Origin: Cellvibrionaceae bacterium
GTDB lineage: Bacteria > Pseudomonadota > Gammaproteobacteria > Pseudomonadales > Cellvibrionaceae
Length of the DNA: 52,874 bases
Assembly (NCBI GenBank): GCA_002707785.1
Contig: PANW01000059.1
Span: forward strand, 63,640 to 116,513
Direction of reading: 5' to 3'
The translations under genes were made by a program, and so were the position numbers. Shown in pieces: positions 35,600 through 45,589 of the stretch. The notes beneath the pieces were generated by a model, which made no database searches, had not been told where the DNA came from, and saw only the letters and a list, made by a program, of their open reading frames with translations. Within the stretch, counting starts at the first letter, position 1. Each line of letters starts with the position of its first letter.

Positions 35600-37843
35600 T
35601 CAACTCATGTCTTGTGGGTCCACATCAATAGACCAGCGCGTGCGTCGACTCAGCGGATGTTGCTCCAATTGAGCAATTAAAACTTGCAATAGTTGGTGCA
35701 AGCGACCGCGATGGCCGCTGTGCAGTTGCAGTTGGTAGCGAAAGCGATCATTGCGTTTTTCCATAGGCGCGGGCAGCGGCCCCAAATATTGCAACTCATT
35801 GTCGCTGGGACTGATTTGCTGGGCCAGTGTGCGAGCCTGCTGCAGCAGCTCAAGAGCATTTTCGGGGCGCGTCGATTCCGCCCGCAGCAGTGCCATGTGG
35901 CGCATTGGGGGGAGCTGTGACAGTTGCCGCTCTTGCAACAGAAAGTCGGCAAAAGCGCTATAGCCCTGTCGCAGCAGCGTCTGCAGTAAGGGGTGATCGC
36001 AGAGATGGCTCTGGATTAGCACCTTGCCTGGCTTTTCGGCGCGCCCGGCGCGGCCAGCCACTTGTAGCATCAGTTGTCCCATGCGTTCGGCGCCGCGAAA
36101 GTCCGTGCTGAATAGACCACCGTCGGCATCGATGATGGCAACTAGGGTGACGTTGGGGAAGTGATGACCCTTGGCCAGCATTTGGGTGCCCACCAACAGG
36201 CAAGGCTCGCCGCGATTGACCTCGTCGACGATGTTTTGCATGGCATTCTTACGGCGGGTGGAGTCGCGATCGACTCGAATTACAGGGAAATCAGGAAAGC
36301 GATTTTGCAGTAGGGTTTCGGTGCGTTCTGTTCCTTGGCCAACACAATGCAGTTCACGGCTATTGCAGGTGGGGCATTGATGAATCAGGGGTCGTTGATA
36401 GTCACAGTGATGGCAGTGCAGGTGGCTCGGGTTCTGGTGTACGGTTAAGCGGGCATCACAGTTGGGGCACTGGGAGAGCCAGCCGCAGTCGTGGCACAGC
36501 AACGTGGGCGCGAAACCTCGACGATTGATGAAGACTAGCACCTGCCCGCTGGCCAGTAGATGTTGTTCCATGGCCTCGATTAAGGCTTGCGAGAGGCCTT
36601 CTTTCAAACTCTGACGCTTTAGATCAATCAGCTCGATCGCAGGAGGTTTGGCGTTGCCGGCTCGCTGAGTCAGCGGCAGTAGCTTGTAGCGACCTTGACG
36701 GGCGTTGTAGTAGCTTTCGAGAGAAGGTGTGGCGCTGCCGAGAATGAGAGGAATATTTAGCCGTTGACTGCGCAGCGTGGCGAGATCGCGGGCGGAGTAG
36801 CGGAAGCCATCCTGCTGCTTAAAGGAGGTGTCGTGCTCCTCGTCCAAGATGATGATGCCGGACTGTTTTAATGGCGTAAAAATGGCCGAGCGAGTGCCTA
36901 TGATGATGTCCGCACGGCCTTGGCTGGCCAGCAGCCAGGCTTGCTTTCGTTCTGAATCGTTGAGGGCTGAATGCAGAACCGCCATGGGGCGGTTGAAGCG
37001 ACGCTGGAAGCGACCCAGTGTTTGCGGGGTCAAACCAATTTCGGGGATCAGCACCAAGGCTTGTTTGCCCTGTTCCAGCACGCGATCAATGGCTTGCAAA
37101 TAGACTTCGGTCTTGCCACTGCCAGTGGTGCCATAGAGCAGATGGCAGGCATAGTGTCCAAGTTCTATTTGCTCGAAAGCGGCCTGTTGTTCTGGATTGA
37201 GCGTTTGGGCCGCCTCTTTTAAGATCGGTAGCGTTCGATCGGCGTCGGGGACGATGCTCGTGGCTTCAATCAGTTTTTTGTCGGATAAGGCCTTTAGCGC
37301 GCTGCGATTGGGGTTGGTAAGTAAGAGGTCCTTATTCAGCACTCGTGGAGAGCCTGTCGTCGCTATTTCTTGGCGCAGCTGGGCCAGCATTTGTTGTTGT
37401 TTGGGCGCGCGTTTGAGGCTCTCAAGTTCAGTGTCTTGTCCTTGCTCCGTCAGTTGCCAGGCCTTTTCTTGCTGTAAAGCGGCCGGTTCACCTTGCCGCA
37501 AGGCCACTGGAATGGCCGCGGCTAAGACTTCACCGATGGGATGATGGTAGTAATTGGCCGCCCATTGGCACAGCGACAGCAGTTCCTTATCCAGCAAGGG
37601 CTCTGCGTCGAGTAGCTTGTCGACCGCTTTGAGTTGGTGTGGCTCGAAATCACTGTGATCTTTGATTTCGATAATGACGCCCACCAGGACTTGATGGCGG
37701 AAGGATACTCGAACCCTCATGCCGACTTGTGCTGGAATGTCTGGCTTCTGACTGAGTAGGTCTTGCGGGTCGTATGCCAGGTAGTCAAAGCTGCGGCGCA
37801 AAGGCGTGGGCAGAGCAACGGCGTAAATCTCGGGCGCAGCCAT
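35600..37843 (-). CDS. priA: Primosomal replication restart helicase PriA
   Basis: PriA is the 3'-5' helicase that reloads the replisome at stalled forks. The 747-residue protein has the helicase motifs Walker A (LLYGTTGSGKTEVYLQAI), Walker B DEEH (IIILDEEHDTSFKQ) and GSATPSLESYY, and a zinc-binding insert with four Cys pairs (CHDCGW, CPNC, CHHC, CPTC). Length and motifs are complete. It diverges from rpmE across 184 bases. Confidence 0.97.
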   Translation of the reverse strand: MAAPEIYAVALPTPLRRSFDYLAYDPQDLLSQKPDIPAQVGMRVRVSFRHQVLVGVIIEIKDHSDFEPHQLKAVDKLLDAEPLLDKELLSLCQWAANYYHHPIGEVLAAAIPVALRQGEPAALQQEKAWQLTEQGQDTELESLKRAPKQQQMLAQLRQEIATTGSPRVLNKDLLLTNPNRSALKALSDKKLIEATSIVPDADRTLPILKEAAQTLNPEQQAAFEQIELGHYACHLLYGTTGSGKTEVYLQAIDRVLEQGKQALVLIPEIGLTPQTLGRFQRRFNRPMAVLHSALNDSERKQAWLLASQGRADIIIGTRSAIFTPLKQSGIIILDEEHDTSFKQQDGFRYSARDLATLRSQRLNIPLILGSATPSLESYYNARQGRYKLLPLTQRAGNAKPPAIELIDLKRQSLKEGLSQALIEAMEQHLLASGQVLVFINRRGFAPTLLCHDCGWLSQCPNCDARLTVHQNPSHLHCHHCDYQRPLIHQCPTCNSRELHCVGQGTERTETLLQNRFPDFPVIRVDRDSTRRKNAMQNIVDEVNRGEPCLLVGTQMLAKGHHFPNVTLVAIIDADGGLFSTDFRGAERMGQLMLQVAGRAGRAEKPGKVLIQSHLCDHPLLQTLLRQGYSAFADFLLQERQLSQLPPMRHMALLRAESTRPENALELLQQARTLAQQISPSDNELQYLGPLPAPMEKRNDRFRYQLQLHSGHRGRLHQLLQVLIAQLEQHPLSRRTRWSIDVDPQDMS

Positions 37844-37906
37844 AGTTTTGTTGGTCTTCCTTAGATCGAAAATTTCATCGGGTTGCCGAAAAAATGCGCA
37901 ATGCTC

Positions 37907-37934
37907 TTGCGCTGGCGAATGTTTCTGGTAGTAT
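37907..37934 (+). promoter_or_regulatory. Candidate sigma-70 promoter of rpmE
   Basis: TTGCGC (37907-37912) and TAGTAT (37929-37934) are 16 bases apart, about 90 bases before the rpmE ATG, in the priA-rpmE divergent gap. Confidence 0.5.
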
Positions 37935-38026
37935 GCGCCGTCTTATTTTTACCCCGCTAGACTAACCGGTGTGCGGTGCTCGGCACAAGATCGAGTGGCG
38001 GCATACAACGAACTAAGGCGAATAAC

Positions 38027-38242
38027 ATGAAAGCTGATATCCATCCTAAGTACGGCGAAATGACTGCAACGTGTAGCTGCGGCAACGTCATCAAAACCGG
38101 CTCTACCAAAGCCACTGAAATGCATTTGGACGTATGTTCAAACTGCCACCCTTTCTACACGGGTAAGCAGAAGCAAGCCAGCACCGGTGGCCGTGTTGAC
38201 AAATTCAAGAAACGTTTTGGTAGCCGTATCGCCGCTAAGTAA
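38027..38242 (+). CDS. rpmE: 50S ribosomal protein L31 (zinc-binding form)
   Basis: This 71-residue protein of the large ribosomal subunit keeps the four Cys of the zinc-binding type: TCSCGN near residues 15-20 and [11 protein letters not shown] near 36-46. L31 helps join the subunits and senses zinc status in bacteria that also have a zinc-free paralogue. ATG 38027 has AAGGCG upstream and starts [10 protein letters not shown], the family N-terminus; the ORF begins earlier but has no good start. A strong terminator follows. Confidence 0.97.
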   Translation: MKADIHPKYGEMTATCSCGNVIKTGSTKATEMHLDVCSNCHPFYTGKQKQASTGGRVDKFKKRFGSRIAAK

Positions 38243-38576
38243 TTTAGCGCGAGCCAGCACCAAGGCTTTAAAGAAGCGCTCGGGGAATCCCGCAGCGCTT
38301 TTTTTGTGCCCTCAATTTGGTGGCGATGAAATCTTCTCGTTACCGCACCAATGCCTATCTACGCTTAGTAGAACAGGGATAACACTTGCTTATTCAGTGG
38401 CTTACGTAAACTACGTCAAGCCTTGAACCGCTCGATTCTGAGAGAATTACCATATTAGCCTTGCAAATGACTATTTTGGATGGGTAAAACGGTAGCACTC
38501 CCACTTGAGTCACTACGGGTGGTTCGGTATCCTTCACGCCCCCTAAAAAAACGCCCTCGAGCGAACGGACGAGAAA
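38243..38576. other. Gap between rpmE and malic enzyme genes
   Basis: This gap contains the rpmE terminator. From about 38306 to 38576 I see no gene, no clear promoter pair and no repeat. The malic enzyme promoter is expected here. Confidence 0.55.
38275..38305 (+). terminator. Rho-independent terminator after rpmE
   Basis: The arms AGCGCT/AGCGCT enclose GGG/CCC pairing and are followed by seven T. Confidence 0.9.
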
Positions 38577-39839
38577 ATGTCAGATACACTAAGAAAAGCG
38601 GCCTTGGATTACCACGCGTTTCCAAAGCCTGGTAAGCTCGCTTTGGAGTTGACCACTCCGGCCGAAACTCAAGAAGATCTCTCTTTGGCGTACAGCCCAG
38701 GTGTGGCAGAGCCCGTTCGCGAGATCGCCAAAGATCCTGAAAATGCCTTCAAATATACCGCCAAAGGTAACACCGTTGCGGTTATTACCGATGGTAGCGC
38801 CATTTTGGGGCTGGGGAATCTAGGGCCATTGGCCAGTAAGCCGGTCATGGAAGGCAAGAGCCTTCTGTTTAAGCGCTTCGCCGGTATCGACTCGGTCGAT
38901 ATTGAAGTCGAATCCGACAGCCCTGAAGCCTTTATTGAAGTTGCTGCCAGTATTGCCAACACTTGGGGTGGCATTAACCTTGAAGACATTAAAGCGCCAG
39001 AGTGTTTCCAGGTTGAGAAAGCACTGATCGAGCGCTGCAATGTTCCGGTTTTTCACGATGACCAGCACGGCACGGCGATTGTAACCGTTGCGGGACTGCT
39101 GAACGCGTTGGAGATCCAAGGTAAGTCTATTGAGACAGCTAAAATTGTTTGCTTGGGCGCAGGTGCAGCCGCTCACGCTTGCTGCTCCCTGATGATTACC
39201 GCCGGTGCTGAGCGTGAGAACATCACCATGCTCGACAGTAAGGGCGTTATATACGCTGGCCGTGACAACCTCAATGAATATAAAGAAGAGTTTGCTAACG
39301 ATACTGACGCTCGGACCTTGGATGATGCTATCAAAGGCGCGGATGCGTTCCTCGGCGTGTCTGGACCCAACCTGATGTCGGCAGACCAGTTGGCGGCTAT
39401 GGCACCGAATCCTGTGGTTTTTGCCTGCTCTAACCCCGATCCGGAAATTAGCCCTAATTTGGCTCACACCGTGCGCGATGATTTGATCATGGCCACCGGT
39501 CGTTCTGATTTCCCGAATCAGGTCAATAACGTACTGTGTTTCCCATTCCTGTTCCGCGGTACTTTAGATGTTCGAGCCACCGCGATTAACAGTGAGATGA
39601 AATTGGCAGCGGTTCACGCCATTAAAGACCTGGCCAAAGAACCGGTACCGGCTGATGTGGTGAAGGCGTACGGCGGTGTTGAATTGACTTTTGGTCGCGA
39701 ATACATCCTGCCTAAACCGACCGATGAGCGTTTGCTGGGGGCAGTTGCCGCGGCGGTTGCTCAGGCGGCAATTGATAGTGACGTGGCACGCTTGCCATAT
39801 CCTTCCCACTATCCGTTGAAAACTACCGCTGATTGTTAA
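38577..39839 (+). CDS. Malic enzyme (short form, NAD(P)-dependent)
   Basis: This 420-residue enzyme decarboxylates malate to pyruvate with NAD(P)H formation. AYSPGVAEPVREIAKDP is the N-terminal block; GLGNLGPLASKPVMEGK and FHDDQHGTAIV carry metal and malate ligands; LGAGAAAHACCSLM is the nucleotide loop; ACSNPDPEISP and GRSDFPNQVNNVLCFPF are the C-terminal family blocks. It is the short form without the phosphotransacetylase-like domain of MaeB, so I leave the symbol blank. The family member is certain; cofactor choice is not. Confidence 0.95.
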   Translation: MSDTLRKAALDYHAFPKPGKLALELTTPAETQEDLSLAYSPGVAEPVREIAKDPENAFKYTAKGNTVAVITDGSAILGLGNLGPLASKPVMEGKSLLFKRFAGIDSVDIEVESDSPEAFIEVAASIANTWGGINLEDIKAPECFQVEKALIERCNVPVFHDDQHGTAIVTVAGLLNALEIQGKSIETAKIVCLGAGAAAHACCSLMITAGAERENITMLDSKGVIYAGRDNLNEYKEEFANDTDARTLDDAIKGADAFLGVSGPNLMSADQLAAMAPNPVVFACSNPDPEISPNLAHTVRDDLIMATGRSDFPNQVNNVLCFPFLFRGTLDVRATAINSEMKLAAVHAIKDLAKEPVPADVVKAYGGVELTFGREYILPKPTDERLLGAVAAAVAQAAIDSDVARLPYPSHYPLKTTADC

Positions 39840-39880
39840 GGTAGCTTTGACGGTAGTGAAAGCAGCTAGTGAGCTTTCAT

Positions 39881-39913
39881 AAAAAAGGCCTCGAAGAGAT
39901 TCGAGGCCTTTTT
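39881..39913. terminator. Bidirectional terminator between convergent malic enzyme and PBP1A genes
   Basis: The ten-base perfect arms AAGGCCTCGA and TCGAGGCCTT, with a six-base loop, have A-runs on the left and T-runs on the right, so it ends transcription from both sides. Confidence 0.9.
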
Positions 39914-39981
39914 CGTTTTAGCGGCTGTTTTTCATTGTGATTTTGAATCACTGGGTTGTTGATGAGCTCGCAACGAACCCC

Positions 39982-42639
39982 TTAGAACAGTTCTTCCGGC
40001 AGTGTTTCGGTTCGTGTCTGTGATGACTCTCTGTCGAGTATAGGTTCAGCCTCGTCGGCGTAGTCGGGTAGGTTTTCCTGGCGAAAGATCTCAAAAATAC
40101 CGTTGTTCTGATCACTGCGTGCGCGTTTGCCGGTCTCTGGGTCGATACGCACTGACGTCAAGCCGTCGGGCAGCGCACGAGGTTGTTCCGGTACGCCGTC
40201 GAGTGCGGTGCCCATGAAATCAATCCAAATTGGCAGCGCAGACGTGCCGCCGTATTCTCGTCGACCTAAGGCGTAATTCTGATCAAAGCCGAGCCAGGTG
40301 GTGGCGACAATGTGCGAGTTGTAGCCGGAAAACCAAGCGTCTTTGGGGCCGTTGGTGGTACCGGTTTTACCCGCCAGATCCGTCCTGCCCAAGGCCTTGG
40401 CTTTGCGCCCAGTGCCTTTCTGGATAACGTCGCGCAGCATATCGTCAATCAAGTAGGCGACTTGCTCGCTCATGACTCGAGGCGCTCGAGGTAGTGCGGG
40501 AGAGTCCTTCAGATCGGTATTGGCTGCGCTGTCCTGCCCTGCTAGCGATAAATCGGTGTCTTCAGGCGCAGCTTCCGTTGAGTTGGGCTGGGTCTCCATG
40601 TGCAGCGCTAACTCAGCGGCCATTGCTGACTCGAGAGCGGCTAGGTCGCTAGGGTTCGGTTCAGCAGCATTCTTGTCACTGTCAACATTCATATCTTCCT
40701 GCAGTGCTTTTTCCTCGGCTAATTCGCAAGGCCTGCAGACCGTGGCGGGCATGGCTTGGGAGATGATTTCGCCTTCGACATTCTCAATGCGGTCAACCAA
40801 ATACGGGTCGACTTTATAACCACCGTTGGCGAAAACGGTATAGCCGGTGGCCACTTGCAAGGGGGTTAGGGCGTAGCTACCTAGCGCCAAGGATAGGTCG
40901 TGCGGCAGGCTATCTTCATCGAGCCCATATCGGGCCATACCGTTGATGGCTTGATTGGGGCCGATGCTTCGCAGGATACGAATGGAAACGAGATTGCGTG
41001 ATTTGTACAGGGCTTGTCTCAGGCGAGTGGGACCGAAAAATTTGCCGCTGGCATTTTCCGGGCGCCAAGTGCCTTCCAGTGAGGCGTCGTCAAAGACGAT
41101 GGGGGCATCGTTAATGATCGATGCCGGCGTCATGCCATTTTCAAGCGCCGCCGTGTAAACAAAGGGCTTGAAATTAGAGCCGGGCTGTCGCTCGGCTTGT
41201 ATGGCGCGATTGAAATTACTCTGGCTAAAATCAAAGCCCCCGACCAATGCTTGGATGGCCCCATTGTTGGGGTTTAGCGCGACCAGCGCCGCTTGTGCTG
41301 CGGGAATCTGAGTCAGTGACCAGCCGTCATCACTTTGGCTAACACGGATAACATCACCGACAGCAACAATATCGGCTGCGCGATTCGGGCTGGGGCCACG
41401 CCGATTTTCTGTGATATAGGGGCGTGCGTTTGAAAGTCCGTCTTGCCATCGCAAATGTACCGAGGTGCCATCCGATGTCAGAGCATCGATGCTGTCGGGG
41501 TTTACTTGGGTAACGACTGCAGCCGTTAGGCCGCCGATGGTGTTGTAGTTTTTCAGCGCCGCTTGCCACTGCTCTAGCGGCAGATCTTGGGTGGTCAAAG
41601 TGACTAGCGTTTGACCTTCATCGTCTTCTGCAGCCTGTGCGGTAGAGGCGGGCAGATCGAGTTGAGCTTCTGGGCCGCGATAGCCATGGCGCAGATCATA
41701 GGTGAGCAAACCATCGATTACCGCTCGTTGAGCTCGATCCTGAAGTTTGGCGTTGACGGTGGTGTAAATACGAAAGCCATCGGTATAGGCAGCGAGTCCC
41801 AATTGATCGACGGCTTCTTTTCGGGCCATCTCTGCAATATAAGGTGCATGAAGTTCTAATCTTGAACCGTGATAGGCGGCGGTAACGGGCTCTTTGACAG
41901 CGTCATTGTGCTGGCTCGCATCGATACGACCCAAGTGCAGCATGCGCCCCAGAATCCAATTGCGTCGGATCAGTGCTCGGTCGGGATTGATGATGGGATT
42001 AAATGCCGAGGGTGCCTTTGGCAGTCCAGCGATCATTGCTAGTTGAGCCAACGACAGCTCATTGATGGATTTCCCATAATAGACCCGAGCTGCAGATTCA
42101 ATGCCGTAGGCGCGGTTGCCCAAATAGATCTTGTTGGTGTAGAGCTCCAGAATTTCGTCTTTGGTAAGCTCTTGCTCTATTTGCAGTGCCAGTAAAATCT
42201 CATTGAACTTGCGGCTGAACACCTGTTCTCGAGTTAAGAAGAAGTTGCGGGCCACCTGCATGGTAATGGTACTGCCACCGGTCTGAATTTTACCCGATTG
42301 CAATAATTGTGAGACGGCTCTCAAAAGTCCTTTAATGTCCACGCCTGGATGGGAGTAAAATCGATCGTCCTCAGCGGCAAGAATGGCATCAATAAAGGCC
42401 TGCGGCACTTGTTCAATGGTAATTGGGTTGCGTCGCTTCTCTCCAAACTCCCCGATCAAAAGACCGTCGCTAGAGTAGATTCGAAGCGGTGTTTGCAATT
42501 TTACCTGCCGAAGAGTCTCTACTTCTGGCAATTTGGGGCTAAGGTATAAGGTAATCCCGGCAAATAACGCCATGGTGCCGCTGGTAGCAGCGAGGGAGAG
42601 CCAAAAAGTCCAAGCCAGGTATTTTAGTCGTTTAGTCAT
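39982..42639 (-). CDS. mrcA: Penicillin-binding protein 1A (bifunctional)
   Basis: PBP1A (PonA) polymerises glycan strands and crosslinks peptides of the cell wall. The 885-residue protein has an N-terminal anchor, the glycosyltransferase domain with EDDRFYSHPGVD and QIEQELTKDEILELYTNKIY, and the transpeptidase with SxxK (QPGSNFKPFVY, Ser-Asn-Phe-Lys), SxN (YKSRNLV) and KTGTT (DLAGKTGTTNG). Between the latter two lies an unusually long acidic insert of about 85 residues beginning with CRPCELAEEKA. It ends convergently with the malic enzyme and diverges from pilM. Confidence 0.97.
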   Translation of the reverse strand: MTKRLKYLAWTFWLSLAATSGTMALFAGITLYLSPKLPEVETLRQVKLQTPLRIYSSDGLLIGEFGEKRRNPITIEQVPQAFIDAILAAEDDRFYSHPGVDIKGLLRAVSQLLQSGKIQTGGSTITMQVARNFFLTREQVFSRKFNEILLALQIEQELTKDEILELYTNKIYLGNRAYGIESAARVYYGKSINELSLAQLAMIAGLPKAPSAFNPIINPDRALIRRNWILGRMLHLGRIDASQHNDAVKEPVTAAYHGSRLELHAPYIAEMARKEAVDQLGLAAYTDGFRIYTTVNAKLQDRAQRAVIDGLLTYDLRHGYRGPEAQLDLPASTAQAAEDDEGQTLVTLTTQDLPLEQWQAALKNYNTIGGLTAAVVTQVNPDSIDALTSDGTSVHLRWQDGLSNARPYITENRRGPSPNRAADIVAVGDVIRVSQSDDGWSLTQIPAAQAALVALNPNNGAIQALVGGFDFSQSNFNRAIQAERQPGSNFKPFVYTAALENGMTPASIINDAPIVFDDASLEGTWRPENASGKFFGPTRLRQALYKSRNLVSIRILRSIGPNQAINGMARYGLDEDSLPHDLSLALGSYALTPLQVATGYTVFANGGYKVDPYLVDRIENVEGEIISQAMPATVCRPCELAEEKALQEDMNVDSDKNAAEPNPSDLAALESAMAAELALHMETQPNSTEAAPEDTDLSLAGQDSAANTDLKDSPALPRAPRVMSEQVAYLIDDMLRDVIQKGTGRKAKALGRTDLAGKTGTTNGPKDAWFSGYNSHIVATTWLGFDQNYALGRREYGGTSALPIWIDFMGTALDGVPEQPRALPDGLTSVRIDPETGKRARSDQNNGIFEIFRQENLPDYADEAEPILDRESSQTRTETLPEELF

Positions 42640-42773
42640 TTTTTCTATGAGAATTAAAGGCTTAGAGCGCCGGAGAATGTGAGCTGTGCATTATAAGCGG
42701 TTTTTAAGGGTTTACATATGGTCTGCCTTGTTGCAGGCTTAAGTTAAAGTGCTATAACATGAAATGCACCTAA

Positions 42774-43861
<1,088 letters not shown>

Positions 43862-43862
<1 letters not shown>

Positions 43863-44434
43863 TGGCAAAGATTAACCTCCTACCCTGGCGGGACGAATAT
43901 CGCCGAGAGAAGCAGCAGGAGTTTCTTTCGGTGTTGGGTTTTGTGGCGTTGGTTGCAGTGCTGGTTTCGTACTTGTGGGTTAGCTCTATTGGTGGGGCTA
44001 TCGAGTCGCAGCAAACTCGTAATCAAATGCTAGAGAGAGAAATTGCGGCACTGGAGCAAAAGGTTTCAGAAATTCGAGAACTCAAAAAGCGCAGGGCTGA
44101 ACTGTTAGATCGAATGAAAGTAATTCAGGCGTTGCAGGGTGAACGGCCGGTTATTGTGCGGTATTTCGATGAGTTGGTGAGGTCAATTCCAGAAGGCATT
44201 TACTTGACTTCGTTAGAGCGCTCTGGAAATGCAATTGTGTTGGAAGGTATTACCGAATCAAATGTTCGAGTGTCGGCTCTAATGAGAAATATCGATGAGT
44301 CTGAGTGGTTTTCAACGCCAAACCTGAAGGCGGTTAATGCCAATCCTGAAGCAGGGCCTCAAGCGAGCGAGTTCTCTATGAGCTTTACGACTTCTAAGCC
44401 CAAGGATGCGGATGCGAAAGAGGGGGAGGGTTAA
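43862..44434 (+). CDS. pilN: Type IV pilus assembly protein PilN
   Basis: PilN is the bitopic partner of PilM and PilO in the alignment complex. The 190-residue protein begins with MAKINLLPWRDEYRREKQQE, the conserved INLLPWR motif that binds PilM, then a span near residues 21-42, a coiled coil with LEREIAALEQKVSEIRELKK and a ferredoxin-like domain (YLTSLERSGNAIVLEG). The tail (SKPKDADAKEGEG) is acidic. Confidence 0.96.
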
Positions 44435-44437
44435 CTC

Positions 44438-45049
44438 ATGGCACTAGACGATGTAATGGAGCAAATAAACAGTTTCGATATCAACGATATCGACTGGACC
44501 CGCATGGGGGTTTGGCCGCTCGCCGGAAAAGTAGTTTTTACTTTAATAATAGTGATTGCAATAGTTACGGCTAGCTATTTTTTGTTTGTAAAAGATTTGA
44601 ATGTGCAGCTTGGGCAGGTCAGCGCTAAAGAGGAGTCTTTAAAAGCGTCTTTTAAAGGTAAGGCTTTTCAGGCTGCAAATCTTGATGCCTATCGAGAGCA
44701 AATGAAAGAAATGGAGGCATCTTTCGGAGCGCTGGTTGCGCAGCTGCCGAGTGATACAGAAGTGCCTGGATTACTTGAAGATATTGATGAAAAAGGTGCA
44801 GATAGTGGTTTGTCTATAGCGAGTATTAATTTACAAGCCGAAAAGACTGAAGAGTTCTATGTCGAGCTCCCCATTTTAATTAATGTCAGTGGTCCCTATC
44901 ACGATTTTGGAGCATTTGTGAGTGGTGTTGCGGGAATGCCGAGGATTGTAACTTTGCACGATTACTCGATCGAGAAACAGGCCTCTAATGGGTTGTTAGA
45001 TATGACTATTCTTGCCAAAACATATCGATACAAGGGGCAGGGTGAGTAA
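44438..45049 (+). CDS. pilO: Type IV pilus assembly protein PilO
   Basis: PilO pairs with PilN across the periplasm. The 203-residue protein has a short cytoplasmic start, a span (VVFTLIIVIAIVTASYFLFV), a coiled coil (LGQVSAKEESLKASFKGKAF) and a ferredoxin-like end (LPILINVSGPYHDFGAFVSG). It starts three bases after pilN. Codon use here is more AT-rich than in upstream genes. Confidence 0.96.
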   Translation: MALDDVMEQINSFDINDIDWTRMGVWPLAGKVVFTLIIVIAIVTASYFLFVKDLNVQLGQVSAKEESLKASFKGKAFQAANLDAYREQMKEMEASFGALVAQLPSDTEVPGLLEDIDEKGADSGLSIASINLQAEKTEEFYVELPILINVSGPYHDFGAFVSGVAGMPRIVTLHDYSIEKQASNGLLDMTILAKTYRYKGQGE

Positions 45050-45051
45050 CT

Positions 45052-45585
45052 ATGCAAAACAAATTCATTTTAATCTTGTCGCTGGGTTGTCTAGTGAGTT
45101 TGAGTGGTTGTGGTGGTTACGTTGAAAATCAGGATTTACTAGATTATATCGAGGAAACCAAGAGGCGCCCTTCCGGTCAAATAGATCCTCTTCCTCCTTT
45201 CGTTCCTTACCAGAGCTTTACTTATAGCGCTATGACCTTGCGCAGTCCGTTTGATCCACCTGTCGATGAAGTTCAACAGATGGTTGTGGGTAAGCGAACT
45301 GGTGTGAAGCCAGACTTGAATCGTGAAAAAGAGTATTTAGAAGAGTTCAATATCGCTAGTCTGTCTATGGTGGGAACTCTGGAGCGTGGCGGAGTTATGT
45401 GGGCGCTAATTGATGATGGTAGTGGCGGTATTCATAGAGTGTCTGAAGGCAATTTTTTAGGCAAAAATCATGGTCGCATAATCGCGGCTACATCTCGTCA
45501 GGTTGATGTGGTTGAGATTGTACCCGATGGTATTGGTGGCTGGGCCGAGCGCCCACAAGTGTTGCAAATTGTAGAGAAGGATTAA
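45052..45585 (+). CDS. pilP: Type IV pilus biogenesis lipoprotein PilP
   Basis: PilP links the PilN-PilO complex to the PilQ secretin. The 177-residue lipoprotein has a signal and lipobox (LVSLSGCGGY, lipidated Cys20), an unstructured linker and the HR domain (TLRSPFDPPV, then ASLSMVGTLERGGVMWALI, FLGKNHGRI). It starts two bases after pilO and precedes pilQ by four bases. Confidence 0.95.
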   Translation: MQNKFILILSLGCLVSLSGCGGYVENQDLLDYIEETKRRPSGQIDPLPPFVPYQSFTYSAMTLRSPFDPPVDEVQQMVVGKRTGVKPDLNREKEYLEEFNIASLSMVGTLERGGVMWALIDDGSGGIHRVSEGNFLGKNHGRIIAATSRQVDVVEIVPDGIGGWAERPQVLQIVEKD

Positions 45586-45589
45586 TGAA

